From Burkholderia sp. Leaf177 (GTDB lineage Bacteria; Pseudomonadota; Gammaproteobacteria; Burkholderiales; Burkholderiaceae): a DNA stretch of 64,000 nt. The first letter of the stretch is position 1, and every line of letters starts with the position of its first letter. The stretch covers positions 125,662 to 189,661 of the forward strand of contig NZ_LMPF01000012.1 of the NCBI RefSeq assembly GCF_001424345.1. The letters run 5' to 3'. Positions 27,224-35,739 of the stretch are shown here, piece after piece. A model generated the notes under the pieces. That model saw nothing but the letters and a program-made list of their open reading frames with translations, was not told the origin of the DNA and made no database searches. Position numbers and translations under genes: made by a program.

Positions 27224-28303
27224 CTAGCCGATGAAGTAGGTGTACACCTCTTCGTAATAACTTTTCACGGCGTCGGCGGTCACCACGGACAGCAAGATTA
27301 CGGTCAGCCAGACAACGATGGCGTTTCTAAACTTGATCTCAGGAACAAAGAATGGAACAAGCAAGGGAACGCAATACCAGACTCGTCCTTTCCCAAACGG
27401 AAAAACCAGAAACGCTGCGACCAGATAGACGACAAGTCCAATATGCATGATGCACATCTGGCGAATCGATTCGTCCCGCTGCGTACGCGCCTCGCGCCCG
27501 GAAGCGTAGAGGACGGCAACCGACGCAAACATGTATCCCACTAAAAGTGCGATCAAGCGGATGGTGAAATCGTCCTGGTAACCCGCATATTCTTCAAGCC
27601 TGCGGCCGCCGAAGTTCTGGAACAAAAAGCTTGCGGACGATGCCAATACGAGCGCCATTGCGCTAACGCCCGCCAGCGCGACCCACAGGCTGCGGTTGCA
27701 TACGCGCACGGCGATAAGCAAAAGAGCCGGCACCGCGAACGTAGTGTGAACGGCGCTGGCAATGAGCGCGCCGAGAATGGGACGGTTGAGCCTGACGGCG
27801 AACAGCATGGTGATTGCAAACGCAAACCCTTGCCGGATCTGGAACAAGCCGACTGTAGCAAGCGCGGTCGGCATCACTATCCAAAGGATCAGACCAATCA
27901 ATGGCCGGCGAAGATTGGCAAGCGAATACATGACAAGCAGGTTCAGGACAACGACCGTCAGACGAACGCCGGCTTCCGGTGTCATTCCTAACGAGTTGAC
28001 GAGAACCACCCACACTCGCCAGCCTAATTCTTCCGTCACCAGGCTGATGGCAAAGCTGGAATGCGACGCGCTGTCCTGATAGAACTGCACGACCCAATCC
28101 CACGTTGTCACCTTGAAATAAGCGACGTAATTATCCTGATCCAGAACACCAATCGATCTGTCGCCAAAGCCTAGCGTGGCGAGCACGACAGCAGCGAGAA
28201 GCAGGAACACCCACCCCTGCGGCGTGCGGAAGTAAGCGCTCGCACGAGGCCTTCCGAGCGACGTCCGCAACGTGGATGTGCCGATCGCCGATGTCGATTT
28301 CAT
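27224..28303 (-). CDS. EpsG-like (Wzy-type) polysaccharide polymerase
   Basis: This 359-residue membrane protein has about 10 helices and few charged residues. The pattern NYVAYFKV, then FAISLVTEELGWRVW and IRQGFAFAITMLFAV, resembles EpsG/Wzy polymerases, in which an IRQG/A-type segment and a following HTTFAVPALLL recur. It should join flipped repeat units on the periplasmic side. The ATG at 28303 has AGGAAAG upstream. Sequence identity in this group is low, so assignment rests on topology, these motifs and its place among flippase, initiating transferase and co-polymerase. It is the only polymerase candidate in the locus. Confidence 0.75.
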   Translation of the reverse strand: MKSTSAIGTSTLRTSLGRPRASAYFRTPQGWVFLLLAAVVLATLGFGDRSIGVLDQDNYVAYFKVTTWDWVVQFYQDSASHSSFAISLVTEELGWRVWVVLVNSLGMTPEAGVRLTVVVLNLLVMYSLANLRRPLIGLILWIVMPTALATVGLFQIRQGFAFAITMLFAVRLNRPILGALIASAVHTTFAVPALLLIAVRVCNRSLWVALAGVSAMALVLASSASFLFQNFGGRRLEEYAGYQDDFTIRLIALLVGYMFASVAVLYASGREARTQRDESIRQMCIMHIGLVVYLVAAFLVFPFGKGRVWYCVPLLVPFFVPEIKFRNAIVVWLTVILLSVVTADAVKSYYEEVYTYFIG

Positions 28304-28383
28304 CGTTCTTTCCTGAAGATGACCGAATGCACTTCGTCAAGTACGCCGGATGCCTACGGCTCCCGATTTAACCTTGCACGATT

Positions 28384-29403
28384 TCACGGAACAAGTCTTC
28401 GGCCGGTTACAACGATCTCGGGCCCTGCGTTGTCGTATCCAACACTTTTGACCTCAGCTAGCCGAGGGTTGACCCAGGTCGGAGAAATACTGGCGATCCG
28501 GCCCGTGACCACATGACCTTCGGTCTTCAGTCCGGACACGCTGAACGCGGCGTCCGTTGACGACTCGTCCCGATGATTCATTATTTCAATCTGCACGTTC
28601 TTCGCAATCGGCCCGGGAATTTCTTTCAGGTAAACCAGGATTCCCGTACGGCAATTGCGGGTCGTCGGATTAAGGATGCGAATCTGTTCCAGCACGTCCT
28701 GATTGCTGTTCGGTTCTATGTCCAGACCCGCAGATGGATCCGTTCCGCCGATGTTTTCCCATACTGGATTTTCGAAGAGCACATCCCGGCCGCTAATAAT
28801 CGATACCCCTTGCCGCCGGCAACGGCTTGCCCGATGATCGATCACACGAATTGCGGTACTGCATCTGTCCTTGTGACCATAACTGTTGGCGATATAAATT
28901 CCGTCGCCCCAGCAGTTCACTGTCGCAGTCGACAAGATAGCGACGTCTGAACTTCCGGCAATCGAAATCCCCATGCCGTACCCGCCTTGCACCGGATCCT
29001 TTTTTGCCGAATTCAATTCCTTGCTTCCGTCGAGCGTCGCGTTTTCCAGCACTACCTTTCGAACATCCCAGATGCGCAGAATCTGATAAAAAACCTCATT
29101 GTGCGGAAGCAATTTGATCGACGCATTGGGTGCGAATCGCAAATGACTTCCCGTTCGCATATCGAGGCCGCTTGCATCAATCCTGCTCCGGCCGGTGATC
29201 AGCAACGTCTTGCCGACTGACCTGTCGATGGCGTTCTGGAGGTTCGCTTTGTCGTTTGCCTTGCCGTCTCCCTTTACTCCGAACCACGTGTCGACCACAA
29301 CGTCGGCAGAAGCGGATGTTGCCGCTTGTGCAGTGAGCACGCCTCGGGTTTCAAGCAGTGCGCCAAGCAGCAGCGTTTCAATAACGTGTCGCCGACACAC
29401 CAT
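28384..29403 (-). CDS. Exported pectate-lyase-like beta-helix protein
   Basis: This 339-residue paralogue of the lipoprotein at 12527-13645 shares RIWDV, ENATLDGSKELNSA, WGDGIYIANSY, CRRQGVSIISG and PSAGLDIEPNSN. The start is the ATG at 29403 behind GGGAGG. Its signal (CRRHVIETLLLGALL ... TAQA-A) contains twin Arg and ends near residue 29, with no lipobox Cys. So this copy should be released into periplasm or medium, while the other is lipid-anchored. The FGVKGDGKANDK block opens the beta helix. It probably cuts or modifies the acidic polymer made by the locus. It is 80 bases from the polymerase gene on the same strand. Confidence 0.8.
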   Translation of the reverse strand: MVCRRHVIETLLLGALLETRGVLTAQAATSASADVVVDTWFGVKGDGKANDKANLQNAIDRSVGKTLLITGRSRIDASGLDMRTGSHLRFAPNASIKLLPHNEVFYQILRIWDVRKVVLENATLDGSKELNSAKKDPVQGGYGMGISIAGSSDVAILSTATVNCWGDGIYIANSYGHKDRCSTAIRVIDHRASRCRRQGVSIISGRDVLFENPVWENIGGTDPSAGLDIEPNSNQDVLEQIRILNPTTRNCRTGILVYLKEIPGPIAKNVQIEIMNHRDESSTDAAFSVSGLKTEGHVVTGRIASISPTWVNPRLAEVKSVGYDNAGPEIVVTGRRLVP

Positions 29404-29782
29404 ATCGCCTCCCGGAAGACGCAGCGTCGCTGGCTGATTCGCTGGTTTCAAATAGATGAATGTCACGACGATCGCAGACAAATCTGCCATGAAATCCAGC
29501 GTCGAACTATTCGGCGATTCCCTTAAATCCTCATGCGGCGAATGCTGTTCGTTCCATCCACAAACATCCTGCGGACCATAAGGGATGCTATGCGAACAAC
29601 GCAGCGTGCACTTGTCACAATCATGCATTGAATACAGTGCATTGATGCAAATGCAACTTGATTGGAAACGTGGGATAACACACATCCAGTGGCGTCATTA
29701 CGGTGCAACGTAATTTATTGAGAATGCTCAGGAAGCTTTAGGAAGCTTTTCGAATTTCCACTCGACCCGGGGGACATCAGCA
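29404..29782. promoter_or_regulatory. Divergent promoter region with clustered short repeats
   Basis: These 379 bases lie between the exported beta-helix gene and the AlkP-like gene and hold no gene. TGCATTGA occurs twice 14 bases apart (29624-29631 and 29638-29645), followed by TGCAAATGCAA. ATTACG / CGTAAT (29697-29702 and 29709-29714) is a perfect inverted repeat with a 6-base centre. AGGAAGCTTT is exactly repeated in tandem (29730-29739, 29740-29749). This density of short repeats looks like regulator binding sites. Confidence 0.45.
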
Positions 29783-31201
29783 ATGTCCAGAGACTTCGAT
29801 CTTTCCGAAATTGCAAGCGTCCGTGGCCGCCTCCCGCTGATAGTTTACGAATTGAACGAAGTCCCCTGGCGCGTCGTAGATTGGTATGTTGCACTGCGAC
29901 CCGATTCTTACCTCTCAAGACTGCTTCCGCAGTGTCTTTCGTACACGACGATGACTCACGATCAAGGCGAGTTGCACCCATGGTCGACGTGGCCGACCGT
30001 GCATCGCGGCGTGTACAACGAGGTCCACAAGATTCGTTTCATCAACCAGGACTTGTCCGCCGCCGAGCTTTTCCCGCCGGTTTGGGAAATTCTCTCCAGG
30101 CAAGGTTATTCGGTTGGAGTATTCGGCAGTCTTCAATCCTATCCAGTTCCGCATTCCGGAAGCTACAGTTTCTATATCCCCGACACGTTCGCTCGCTCGC
30201 CTGAAACTTACCCTTCCAAATATTCAGCATTCCAAAGGATCAACCTGCGGCAGACGGCATCTGACTCCGCGGTGGCCAGCGATGTTCATGTGGACACGAA
30301 TCTTATTGTCGAGGCTGCGAAGCTGCCGTTTATCGGCGTTCGTCCCAGGACGCTTGCCAAGCTTGCGATCCAGCTTGGCAATGAACGCAGGGATCGGCGC
30401 TACCGGGCCAGACGTCCGCTGTTGCAGGCGCCGCTCGCGTTCGACGTGTTCCTCGACGCGTATCGTCATTCTAAGCCTGAGTTTTCGACCTTCTTCACGA
30501 ATCATGTTGCAGGCGCCATGCACCGCTATTGGCGATACGCCTTCCCCGAAGACTTCGGGCAGGAGAACACGTCGGCCAGCGACAAATTCAAGGGCGAGAC
30601 GGTCCTCGCTGCAATGGATATTGCGGATGCACAGATTGGCAAGCTCGCAACACTTGCGCGCCGCCGCGGCGGTACGTTGCTGATCTTGTCGTCGATGGGA
30701 CAGGAAGCCATCAAACGCCCGCCGTATCACGGGGAGCTTCGTTTGCACGATCCAGCCAAACTTGCCGCTGCGATCGGCTTCAGTCAACCGTTCAAATCAA
30801 ACCTCGCGATGCAGCCCGATTTCAATTTCGAATTCGAGTCACCCGCGTATGCAGCGGAATTCATCGAACGAGCGCAGCGACTGCGCGATGCCGATGGTCA
30901 ATCTCTCTGGTTCCGGGTTCATCAGGAAGGATGTTCGGTGAATCTGGCGCTGGGCGAGCCGCAGTCCGTCATAGACGCGAATCTGGTCAATTTGCGAACC
31001 GACGATGGACTCGACGTTGAAATTCCACTATCGGATCTCGGAATGACGAAGATACACCGCGATCCCGGGACCGGCTATCACCAGCCCAAGGGCATCATGA
31101 TCTGGCATGGCGTGACGGCACGCGCAGGCAATTCATCCCGGCCAATGGTTGAATCGGCCGCCGTAAAGGACATGATCCTCTATGCCATGGCGCGTCAGTA
31201 G
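29783..31201 (+). CDS. Alkaline-phosphatase-superfamily-like protein, possibly degenerate
   Basis: This 472-residue protein has no signal peptide or membrane span. The start LPLIVYELNEVPWRVVDWY followed by STWPTVHRGVYNE is arranged like the metal- and nucleophile-bearing strand of AlkP-superfamily phosphodiesterases and sulfatases (acidic residue, then Thr). Further on, FFTNHVAGAMHRYWRY fits a metal-ligand helix. But where the family has an Asp-His pair after a beta strand, this protein reads LLILSSMGQEAIK. A classical two-metal site is therefore not visible. The ATG at 29783 follows CCGGGGGA. It might transfer or remove a phospho-substituent on the polymer, or be a non-catalytic member. Confidence 0.5.
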   Translation: MSRDFDLSEIASVRGRLPLIVYELNEVPWRVVDWYVALRPDSYLSRLLPQCLSYTTMTHDQGELHPWSTWPTVHRGVYNEVHKIRFINQDLSAAELFPPVWEILSRQGYSVGVFGSLQSYPVPHSGSYSFYIPDTFARSPETYPSKYSAFQRINLRQTASDSAVASDVHVDTNLIVEAAKLPFIGVRPRTLAKLAIQLGNERRDRRYRARRPLLQAPLAFDVFLDAYRHSKPEFSTFFTNHVAGAMHRYWRYAFPEDFGQENTSASDKFKGETVLAAMDIADAQIGKLATLARRRGGTLLILSSMGQEAIKRPPYHGELRLHDPAKLAAAIGFSQPFKSNLAMQPDFNFEFESPAYAAEFIERAQRLRDADGQSLWFRVHQEGCSVNLALGEPQSVIDANLVNLRTDDGLDVEIPLSDLGMTKIHRDPGTGYHQPKGIMIWHGVTARAGNSSRPMVESAAVKDMILYAMARQ

Positions 31202-31345
31202 TAATCGGCTACGAAGGGCCGTGCCGCCGCGTCAGAGCAAAACGGCTGCAATAGAAGTTTTAATGTCCGCTGCCGGACGGTTGCATGCCCGCGTGTACTT
31301 GTACGCTCGGGCGTCGGTATCGGCAATACGAGGGATCCGAGCGTC

Positions 31346-32434
31346 ATGAACAGAGAAAACATTCCCGTGGTGACAGTGCCTGCACCGCTTAAACCGCAAA
31401 CCGGCAAAGCGAAGGTGGCACCCGGCCAGTCTGCGGCGCCAAAGCACGTTCCCGTGATGTCGCCAGGGCTGACAGAGCGCTCGATCTTTCATGAACCATG
31501 GTGGCTCAACGCAACCGTCGGCGAACACTGGCATATGGCGGTGGTGAAGAATGGCGCCGATATCATCGGCGAGATGCCCTACACGCTGACAAAAAAGGGC
31601 TTGTGGCGGGTATCGACGCTGCCGCCGCTTACGCGAACGCTCGGTCCCGTCATCAAGCGCCAGGCAGCCGATGCAGGGGATCCGGAATGGTGTCACAGAC
31701 TGGATGTAACGCGCGAGCTGATTGCGCAACTACCGGATTGCGCTCACTTTCATCAGATCGCGCATCCACTTGTTTCGGATGCCGAAGCAGCTGCTTTCTC
31801 TCTGCATGGCTTCAAGGTCGCGGTTGGATTCACACTTAAACTTCCGGCTGGCGCAGACGAAGCAAGTGTCTGGCGCGGCCTGCGGTGGAATACGCGCAAC
31901 CGGGTGCGGCGATCGGCCGAGCGATTCGAAGTGCGCGAACTTCCAGGTGTCGAGTCGTTCGTCGACTTCTACGATTCGAATCTCGCCACCCGCAGGCTCG
32001 ACAACGTCTACGGCTCCACCATCATGCGGCGGCTGCTGACGGAAGTCCTTCGGCACAACGCCGGCATGCTGCTCGGTACGTTTGACACCGACGGCACGCT
32101 CAACGCAGCGACCGCGCTCATTTGGGACAAATCGAACGTCTATTATTTCCTGACTACGCGCAAAGCCACTGCGCACAGCGGTGCCGTGGCCCTGCTCGTC
32201 TGGCAGGCAATGAAGGTCGCCCGGGAACGCGGGCTCGAGATCGACTTCGACGGTGTTTCGACAGCAGGCATTCTCAAGTTCCTCGCGGGCTTCGGCGGTC
32301 ACCTCGTGCGGCGATATACGTTTGAACAGATGCGTGGAGATTTCGCATTCATGCACACCATGCGCGGGCATTCGCGCGTGCTTGTCAAGCGTGCCCGCAA
32401 CCTCGGCGCGAAAAAAAGCGAGGCGGCGGACTAG
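31346..32434 (+). CDS. FemAB/CelD-like GNAT acetyltransferase
   Basis: This 362-residue soluble protein is the third acyltransferase-like product in the locus. A low-complexity, Pro/Lys-rich N-terminus (about 1-40) precedes a FemAB-type double-GNAT fold: WRGLRWNTRNRVRRSAERFEV, NVYGSTIMRRLLTEVL, and the end block LEIDFDGVSTAGILKFLAGFGG. The last block matches FemAB-like members that work on lipid-linked glycans. The ATG at 31346 has GAGGGAT upstream. It follows the AlkP-like gene by 144 bases and closes the polysaccharide locus on the right. It could acylate, or add an amino acid to, the sugar chain. Confidence 0.7.
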   Translation: MNRENIPVVTVPAPLKPQTGKAKVAPGQSAAPKHVPVMSPGLTERSIFHEPWWLNATVGEHWHMAVVKNGADIIGEMPYTLTKKGLWRVSTLPPLTRTLGPVIKRQAADAGDPEWCHRLDVTRELIAQLPDCAHFHQIAHPLVSDAEAAAFSLHGFKVAVGFTLKLPAGADEASVWRGLRWNTRNRVRRSAERFEVRELPGVESFVDFYDSNLATRRLDNVYGSTIMRRLLTEVLRHNAGMLLGTFDTDGTLNAATALIWDKSNVYYFLTTRKATAHSGAVALLVWQAMKVARERGLEIDFDGVSTAGILKFLAGFGGHLVRRYTFEQMRGDFAFMHTMRGHSRVLVKRARNLGAKKSEAAD

Positions 32435-32464
32435 CGGAATGTCGTCGCCAAATGCGAGAGCGCA

Positions 32465-33394
32465 TCAAGTGGCGAGTATGTCGTTGATCGACTGCTGTTC
32501 GCGTCCTTGCATCAAGATCCATCGATGAAACGCGCGGCAGTGCGGATGATCGAATGCGCTCGGCTGCCATGTGACGAAGTACGGCGACAGCAGCGCCACG
32601 CCGGCGGGAAACGGAATGACAAGCCGCCCGGCGGCAACGTCCGCCGCGATCATGGACGTTTGCGCGAGCACAAACCCTTCGCCATCGATGGCCGCTTGTA
32701 TTGCCAGGCTCGACAGCGAAAAGACAAGTTGAGCGTTGCGCATGCCACCGTCTTCAACGTCGTTCACCGCGCACCAGTCGCGCCAGGAAGGTGGCGACGA
32801 AAATTTTGGCAGCCAGTCGATCGATAACAACGGGTAGTCGAGTATGTCGCGCGGATGAGCGAGAGTTCTGCCGCTGATCAATGCGGGACTGCACGCGGGC
32901 ACGACTTTGTCGTGGAACAATTCGGCACGGGTTCTGGACGGATCGATGCGCTCGCCATAGGTAATGCGAAAGTCGATGCGATTGCCATCGTGTGACGGTT
33001 CCGAATGCGTGCCGTCGAGAAAGATGTCGATCTCCGGATGCTCCCGCCGCCAGGTGTAAATTCGTGGCGCAAGCCACTTCGACAGAACGGACGGCAGCGC
33101 GCTGATGCACAGGCTGCGCGTCAGCTTGCCCCGCTCCAGTTCCGCACGCGCGAGCCGAAGACTCTCGAAAGCCTCTGCGCAACTGGCGTGATAAATCCGC
33201 CCGGCTTCAGTCAATCTCAAGCGTTTGCCTTCTTTGGCAAGCAGCCGCAGGCCGACCGCGTCCTCCAGTTGCTTGATCTGCTGACTGACGGCGCCCGGCG
33301 ATACCCCGAGCCGCCGCGCGGTTTCGACCACGCCCTGACAACGCCCGAGCGTATCGAACACTTGCAGAGCGCGCAGAGGCGGCAGCGTATCCAT
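32465..33394 (-). CDS. LysR-type regulator (GcvA-like)
   Basis: This 309-residue protein has an N-terminal winged HTH (ALQVFDTLGRCQGVVETARRLGVSPGAVSQQIKQLE, about residues 9-44, read in pieces) and a LysR effector domain from about residue 92 (LCISALPSVLSKWLAPRI, typical of the GcvA group). It is divergent from the Rieske operon. The 136-base gap contains a perfect 15-base palindrome (33416-33430) only 22 bases from its own ATG. It probably activates the operon at 33531-37389 in response to a substrate and represses itself. Confidence 0.88.
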   Translation of the reverse strand: MDTLPPLRALQVFDTLGRCQGVVETARRLGVSPGAVSQQIKQLEDAVGLRLLAKEGKRLRLTEAGRIYHASCAEAFESLRLARAELERGKLTRSLCISALPSVLSKWLAPRIYTWRREHPEIDIFLDGTHSEPSHDGNRIDFRITYGERIDPSRTRAELFHDKVVPACSPALISGRTLAHPRDILDYPLLSIDWLPKFSSPPSWRDWCAVNDVEDGGMRNAQLVFSLSSLAIQAAIDGEGFVLAQTSMIAADVAAGRLVIPFPAGVALLSPYFVTWQPSAFDHPHCRAFHRWILMQGREQQSINDILAT

Positions 33395-33415
33395 GGGCGA
33401 CTCCTATCGACTCGT

Positions 33416-33430
33416 TTTAGAAATTCTAAA
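33416..33430. promoter_or_regulatory. LysR box: perfect 15-base palindrome
   Basis: TTTAGAA-A-TTCTAAA is a perfect palindrome with a single central base and contains the LysR-type T-N11-A spacing (33417 to 33429). It lies between the divergent regulator and the Rieske oxygenase gene and is the obvious regulator binding site. Confidence 0.75.
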
Positions 33431-33530
33431 CAAACCAATAAAAACACTCCCCTATTCTTTTGAATATTGACTTCCTAAGCTTTCGACATAAACCGGGCTG
33501 ACGGTCCGGTAAGAGGCTGGGGATGCATTC

Positions 33531-34580
33531 ATGTTCGTCAGAAACGCTTGGTATGTCGCTGCGCGCAGCGAGGAAGTCGGTTCCGGGCTCCATGCAACGC
33601 GGTTGCTGGATGAACCGATCGTCGTGTATCGGAAGCCCGATGGGTCCTTAGCTGCACTCGAAGATGCGTGTCCGCATCGCAAGCTGCCTTTATCGATGGG
33701 ACGCTTGAAAGGCGAGCACGTGGAATGCGGCTATCACGGACTGACATTCGATGGTGCCGGAACCTGCGTGCGCGCGCCCGGCAACGCGCGGATTCCGCCT
33801 GGCGCCCGGGTGCGCAGTTATCCGGCTCATGAGCGTTACGGGTTGGTATGGCTATGGATGGGTTCGCCGGAGGACGCCGATCCCGCTACGATCATCGACG
33901 TGCCGGAATGGGGCGACCCGGCGTGGGGCATCAATCAGGGCGATGCCATGACTGTCGATTGTCATTACCTGTATGTCACCGACAACCTTCTCGATCCGTC
34001 GCACGTCGCGTGGGTGCACCCGTCCTCGTTCGGCAACGCGGCGTGCGAGGGCGAACCGCTTGGCACCGTGGAAAGCGCGAACGGTGTCACGGTTTCGCGA
34101 TGGATGCGCGACGTGGAGGTCGCGCCTTTCTACGCGCGCTACGTCAAGTTCAGCGGGCAATGCGATCGAAAACAGCAATACGAAGTGCGCTTTCCATCGC
34201 ACGCCGTGATCAAGGCTATCTTCACGCCGGCGGGTACGGGTAGCGAGTCCGAACCCATGCATCCCGACGTGTTCCTCATGAATTCCTACAACTTCCTGAC
34301 GCCGGTGGACGAATCGACCACGCGATATTACTGGTTTCAGGCGCGCAATTTCGATCAGACTGATGAGCGTGTATCGGAGCAATTCAATGAAGACGTGCGC
34401 CACGCCTTCGACGAAGACCGCGTGATCCTCGCCGCCGTGCACGCCGGGATGGCGAACCGGCGCACGCCCAACATCAACCTCGCGCTCGACGCCGGCCCGA
34501 CGCGATTTCGCCGCGGCGTGCAGCGCCTGATCGATGCCGAGCAACGCGACAAAGCGGAACAACCCTCTCTTCACATATAG
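33531..34580 (+). CDS. Rieske ring-hydroxylating/demethylating oxygenase (VanA-like)
   Basis: This 349-residue oxygenase component is of the vanillate O-demethylase type. The Rieske [2Fe-2S] ligands are Cys47-X-His49 and Cys66-X2-His69. The mononuclear iron site is in DNLLDPSHVAWVH, with the His-X4-His pair, followed by a C-terminal catalytic domain. Length and the N-terminal FVRNAWYVAA are VanA-like. Such enzymes oxidatively remove methyl groups or hydroxylate small substrates. No reductase gene (VanB type) is next to it, so electrons must come from elsewhere. The ATG at 33531 has GGGGA upstream. It is the first gene of a tight four-gene operon (gaps 7, 24 and 12 bases). Confidence 0.88.
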   Translation: MFVRNAWYVAARSEEVGSGLHATRLLDEPIVVYRKPDGSLAALEDACPHRKLPLSMGRLKGEHVECGYHGLTFDGAGTCVRAPGNARIPPGARVRSYPAHERYGLVWLWMGSPEDADPATIIDVPEWGDPAWGINQGDAMTVDCHYLYVTDNLLDPSHVAWVHPSSFGNAACEGEPLGTVESANGVTVSRWMRDVEVAPFYARYVKFSGQCDRKQQYEVRFPSHAVIKAIFTPAGTGSESEPMHPDVFLMNSYNFLTPVDESTTRYYWFQARNFDQTDERVSEQFNEDVRHAFDEDRVILAAVHAGMANRRTPNINLALDAGPTRFRRGVQRLIDAEQRDKAEQPSLHI

Positions 34581-34587
34581 ATCGCCG

Positions 34588-35715
34588 ATGAATCCGCACT
34601 TTCTCGAAGCGCCCTCATTCGATCGCCAGCGCGAACGGTTTTTAAGCGCCGCCCGCCTCGCAAACGCATCGCTGACGGAGTGGTTGCATCCATTGAAAGG
34701 ACCACGCCAGGAGACGCTTGCAACCGATGTCGCTGTTGTCGGCGATCCGCATGCACGCAACCGGCTGGTCGTGTTGTCGGGTACTCACGGCATTGAAGGC
34801 TTCTATGGTTCGGACTGCCAGATCGCGCTGCTCGACTCGCTACGGACGCACGGCGTCCCCGAAGGAGTGTGCGTTGTCGCTATTCATCTGGTGAATCCGT
34901 GGGGAACGGCGTGGCTGCGACGCGTGACGGAAGACAACGTCGACCTGAATCGAAACTATCTTGCGTTCGACAAACCCCTTCCGGCAAACGCTGGTTACGA
35001 GTCGCTGCACGAGATCTATCTTTGTCCCGAACTCGAAGGCCCGGCTCGCACTCTCGCCGACGCAAGCTTGGCGGCACGCATTGCGCGTGATGGACATGCC
35101 GCGGTAATGAGCGTGGTGGAAGCGGGACAGTACGTGCACCCCGACGGCCTGTTTTACGGCGGCCGCGAGCCGGCCTGGAGCAATCGCACTCTGCGCGCGA
35201 TCATGGAGAAGCACGTTGCGACGGCGCGGACCGCGATGTGTTTCGACTTGCACACCGGCGCCGGCGCGTTTGGCCATCCCATGCTGATGGCTATCACAGA
35301 GGCCGCTTACCCGATGCTATCGCACATGCAGACGCTTTACGGGCCGTGGCTGCATACCATCGTCACGGGTCCAGCGTCCACCACCAACACGGGCATTGCC
35401 GCCACGGCCACGGGCTATACCTCGCAAGCCATGCTCGACCAGTTGAGCAGCGTGGACCTGATGCAGTTCGTCATTGAATGCGGCACGTACGACTCCGCGC
35501 GCTCGCATCGCTTGTTACGCGACGACCACTGGCTGCATATGTTTGGCGATCCATTCGACGCAACCGGCCGCCGCATAAAGGCCGAATTGCTGGAACAATT
35601 TTTCCCCGCCGATCCCCACTGGCGCGAAATGACGGCGTTGCGCGCACAGCAGGTCTTCTCTCGCGCGATGGCCTTTCTGAGTTCAACGCTCCCGGGCGAT
35701 GACACATCGAACTAA
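34588..35715 (+). CDS. DUF2817 (M14-like) zinc hydrolase
   Basis: This 375-residue protein resembles the DUF2817 group of zinc carboxypeptidase-like deacylases. LVVLSGTHGIEGFYGSDCQ carries the His-X2-Glu zinc pair, EDNVDLNRNYLAF is a conserved Asn-Arg block, and CFDLHTGAGAFGHPML carries the third zinc ligand in DLHTG. An acidic stretch near the end (FVIECGTYD) gives the general base. The start is the ATG at 34588, 7 bases after the oxygenase stop. It probably cleaves an amide of a small molecule, possibly an N-acyl amino acid, before or after the oxidation steps of the same operon. Confidence 0.8.
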   Translation: MNPHFLEAPSFDRQRERFLSAARLANASLTEWLHPLKGPRQETLATDVAVVGDPHARNRLVVLSGTHGIEGFYGSDCQIALLDSLRTHGVPEGVCVVAIHLVNPWGTAWLRRVTEDNVDLNRNYLAFDKPLPANAGYESLHEIYLCPELEGPARTLADASLAARIARDGHAAVMSVVEAGQYVHPDGLFYGGREPAWSNRTLRAIMEKHVATARTAMCFDLHTGAGAFGHPMLMAITEAAYPMLSHMQTLYGPWLHTIVTGPASTTNTGIAATATGYTSQAMLDQLSSVDLMQFVIECGTYDSARSHRLLRDDHWLHMFGDPFDATGRRIKAELLEQFFPADPHWREMTALRAQQVFSRAMAFLSSTLPGDDTSN

Positions 35716-35739
35716 AACCACCTACCCAGGAATCGCACC

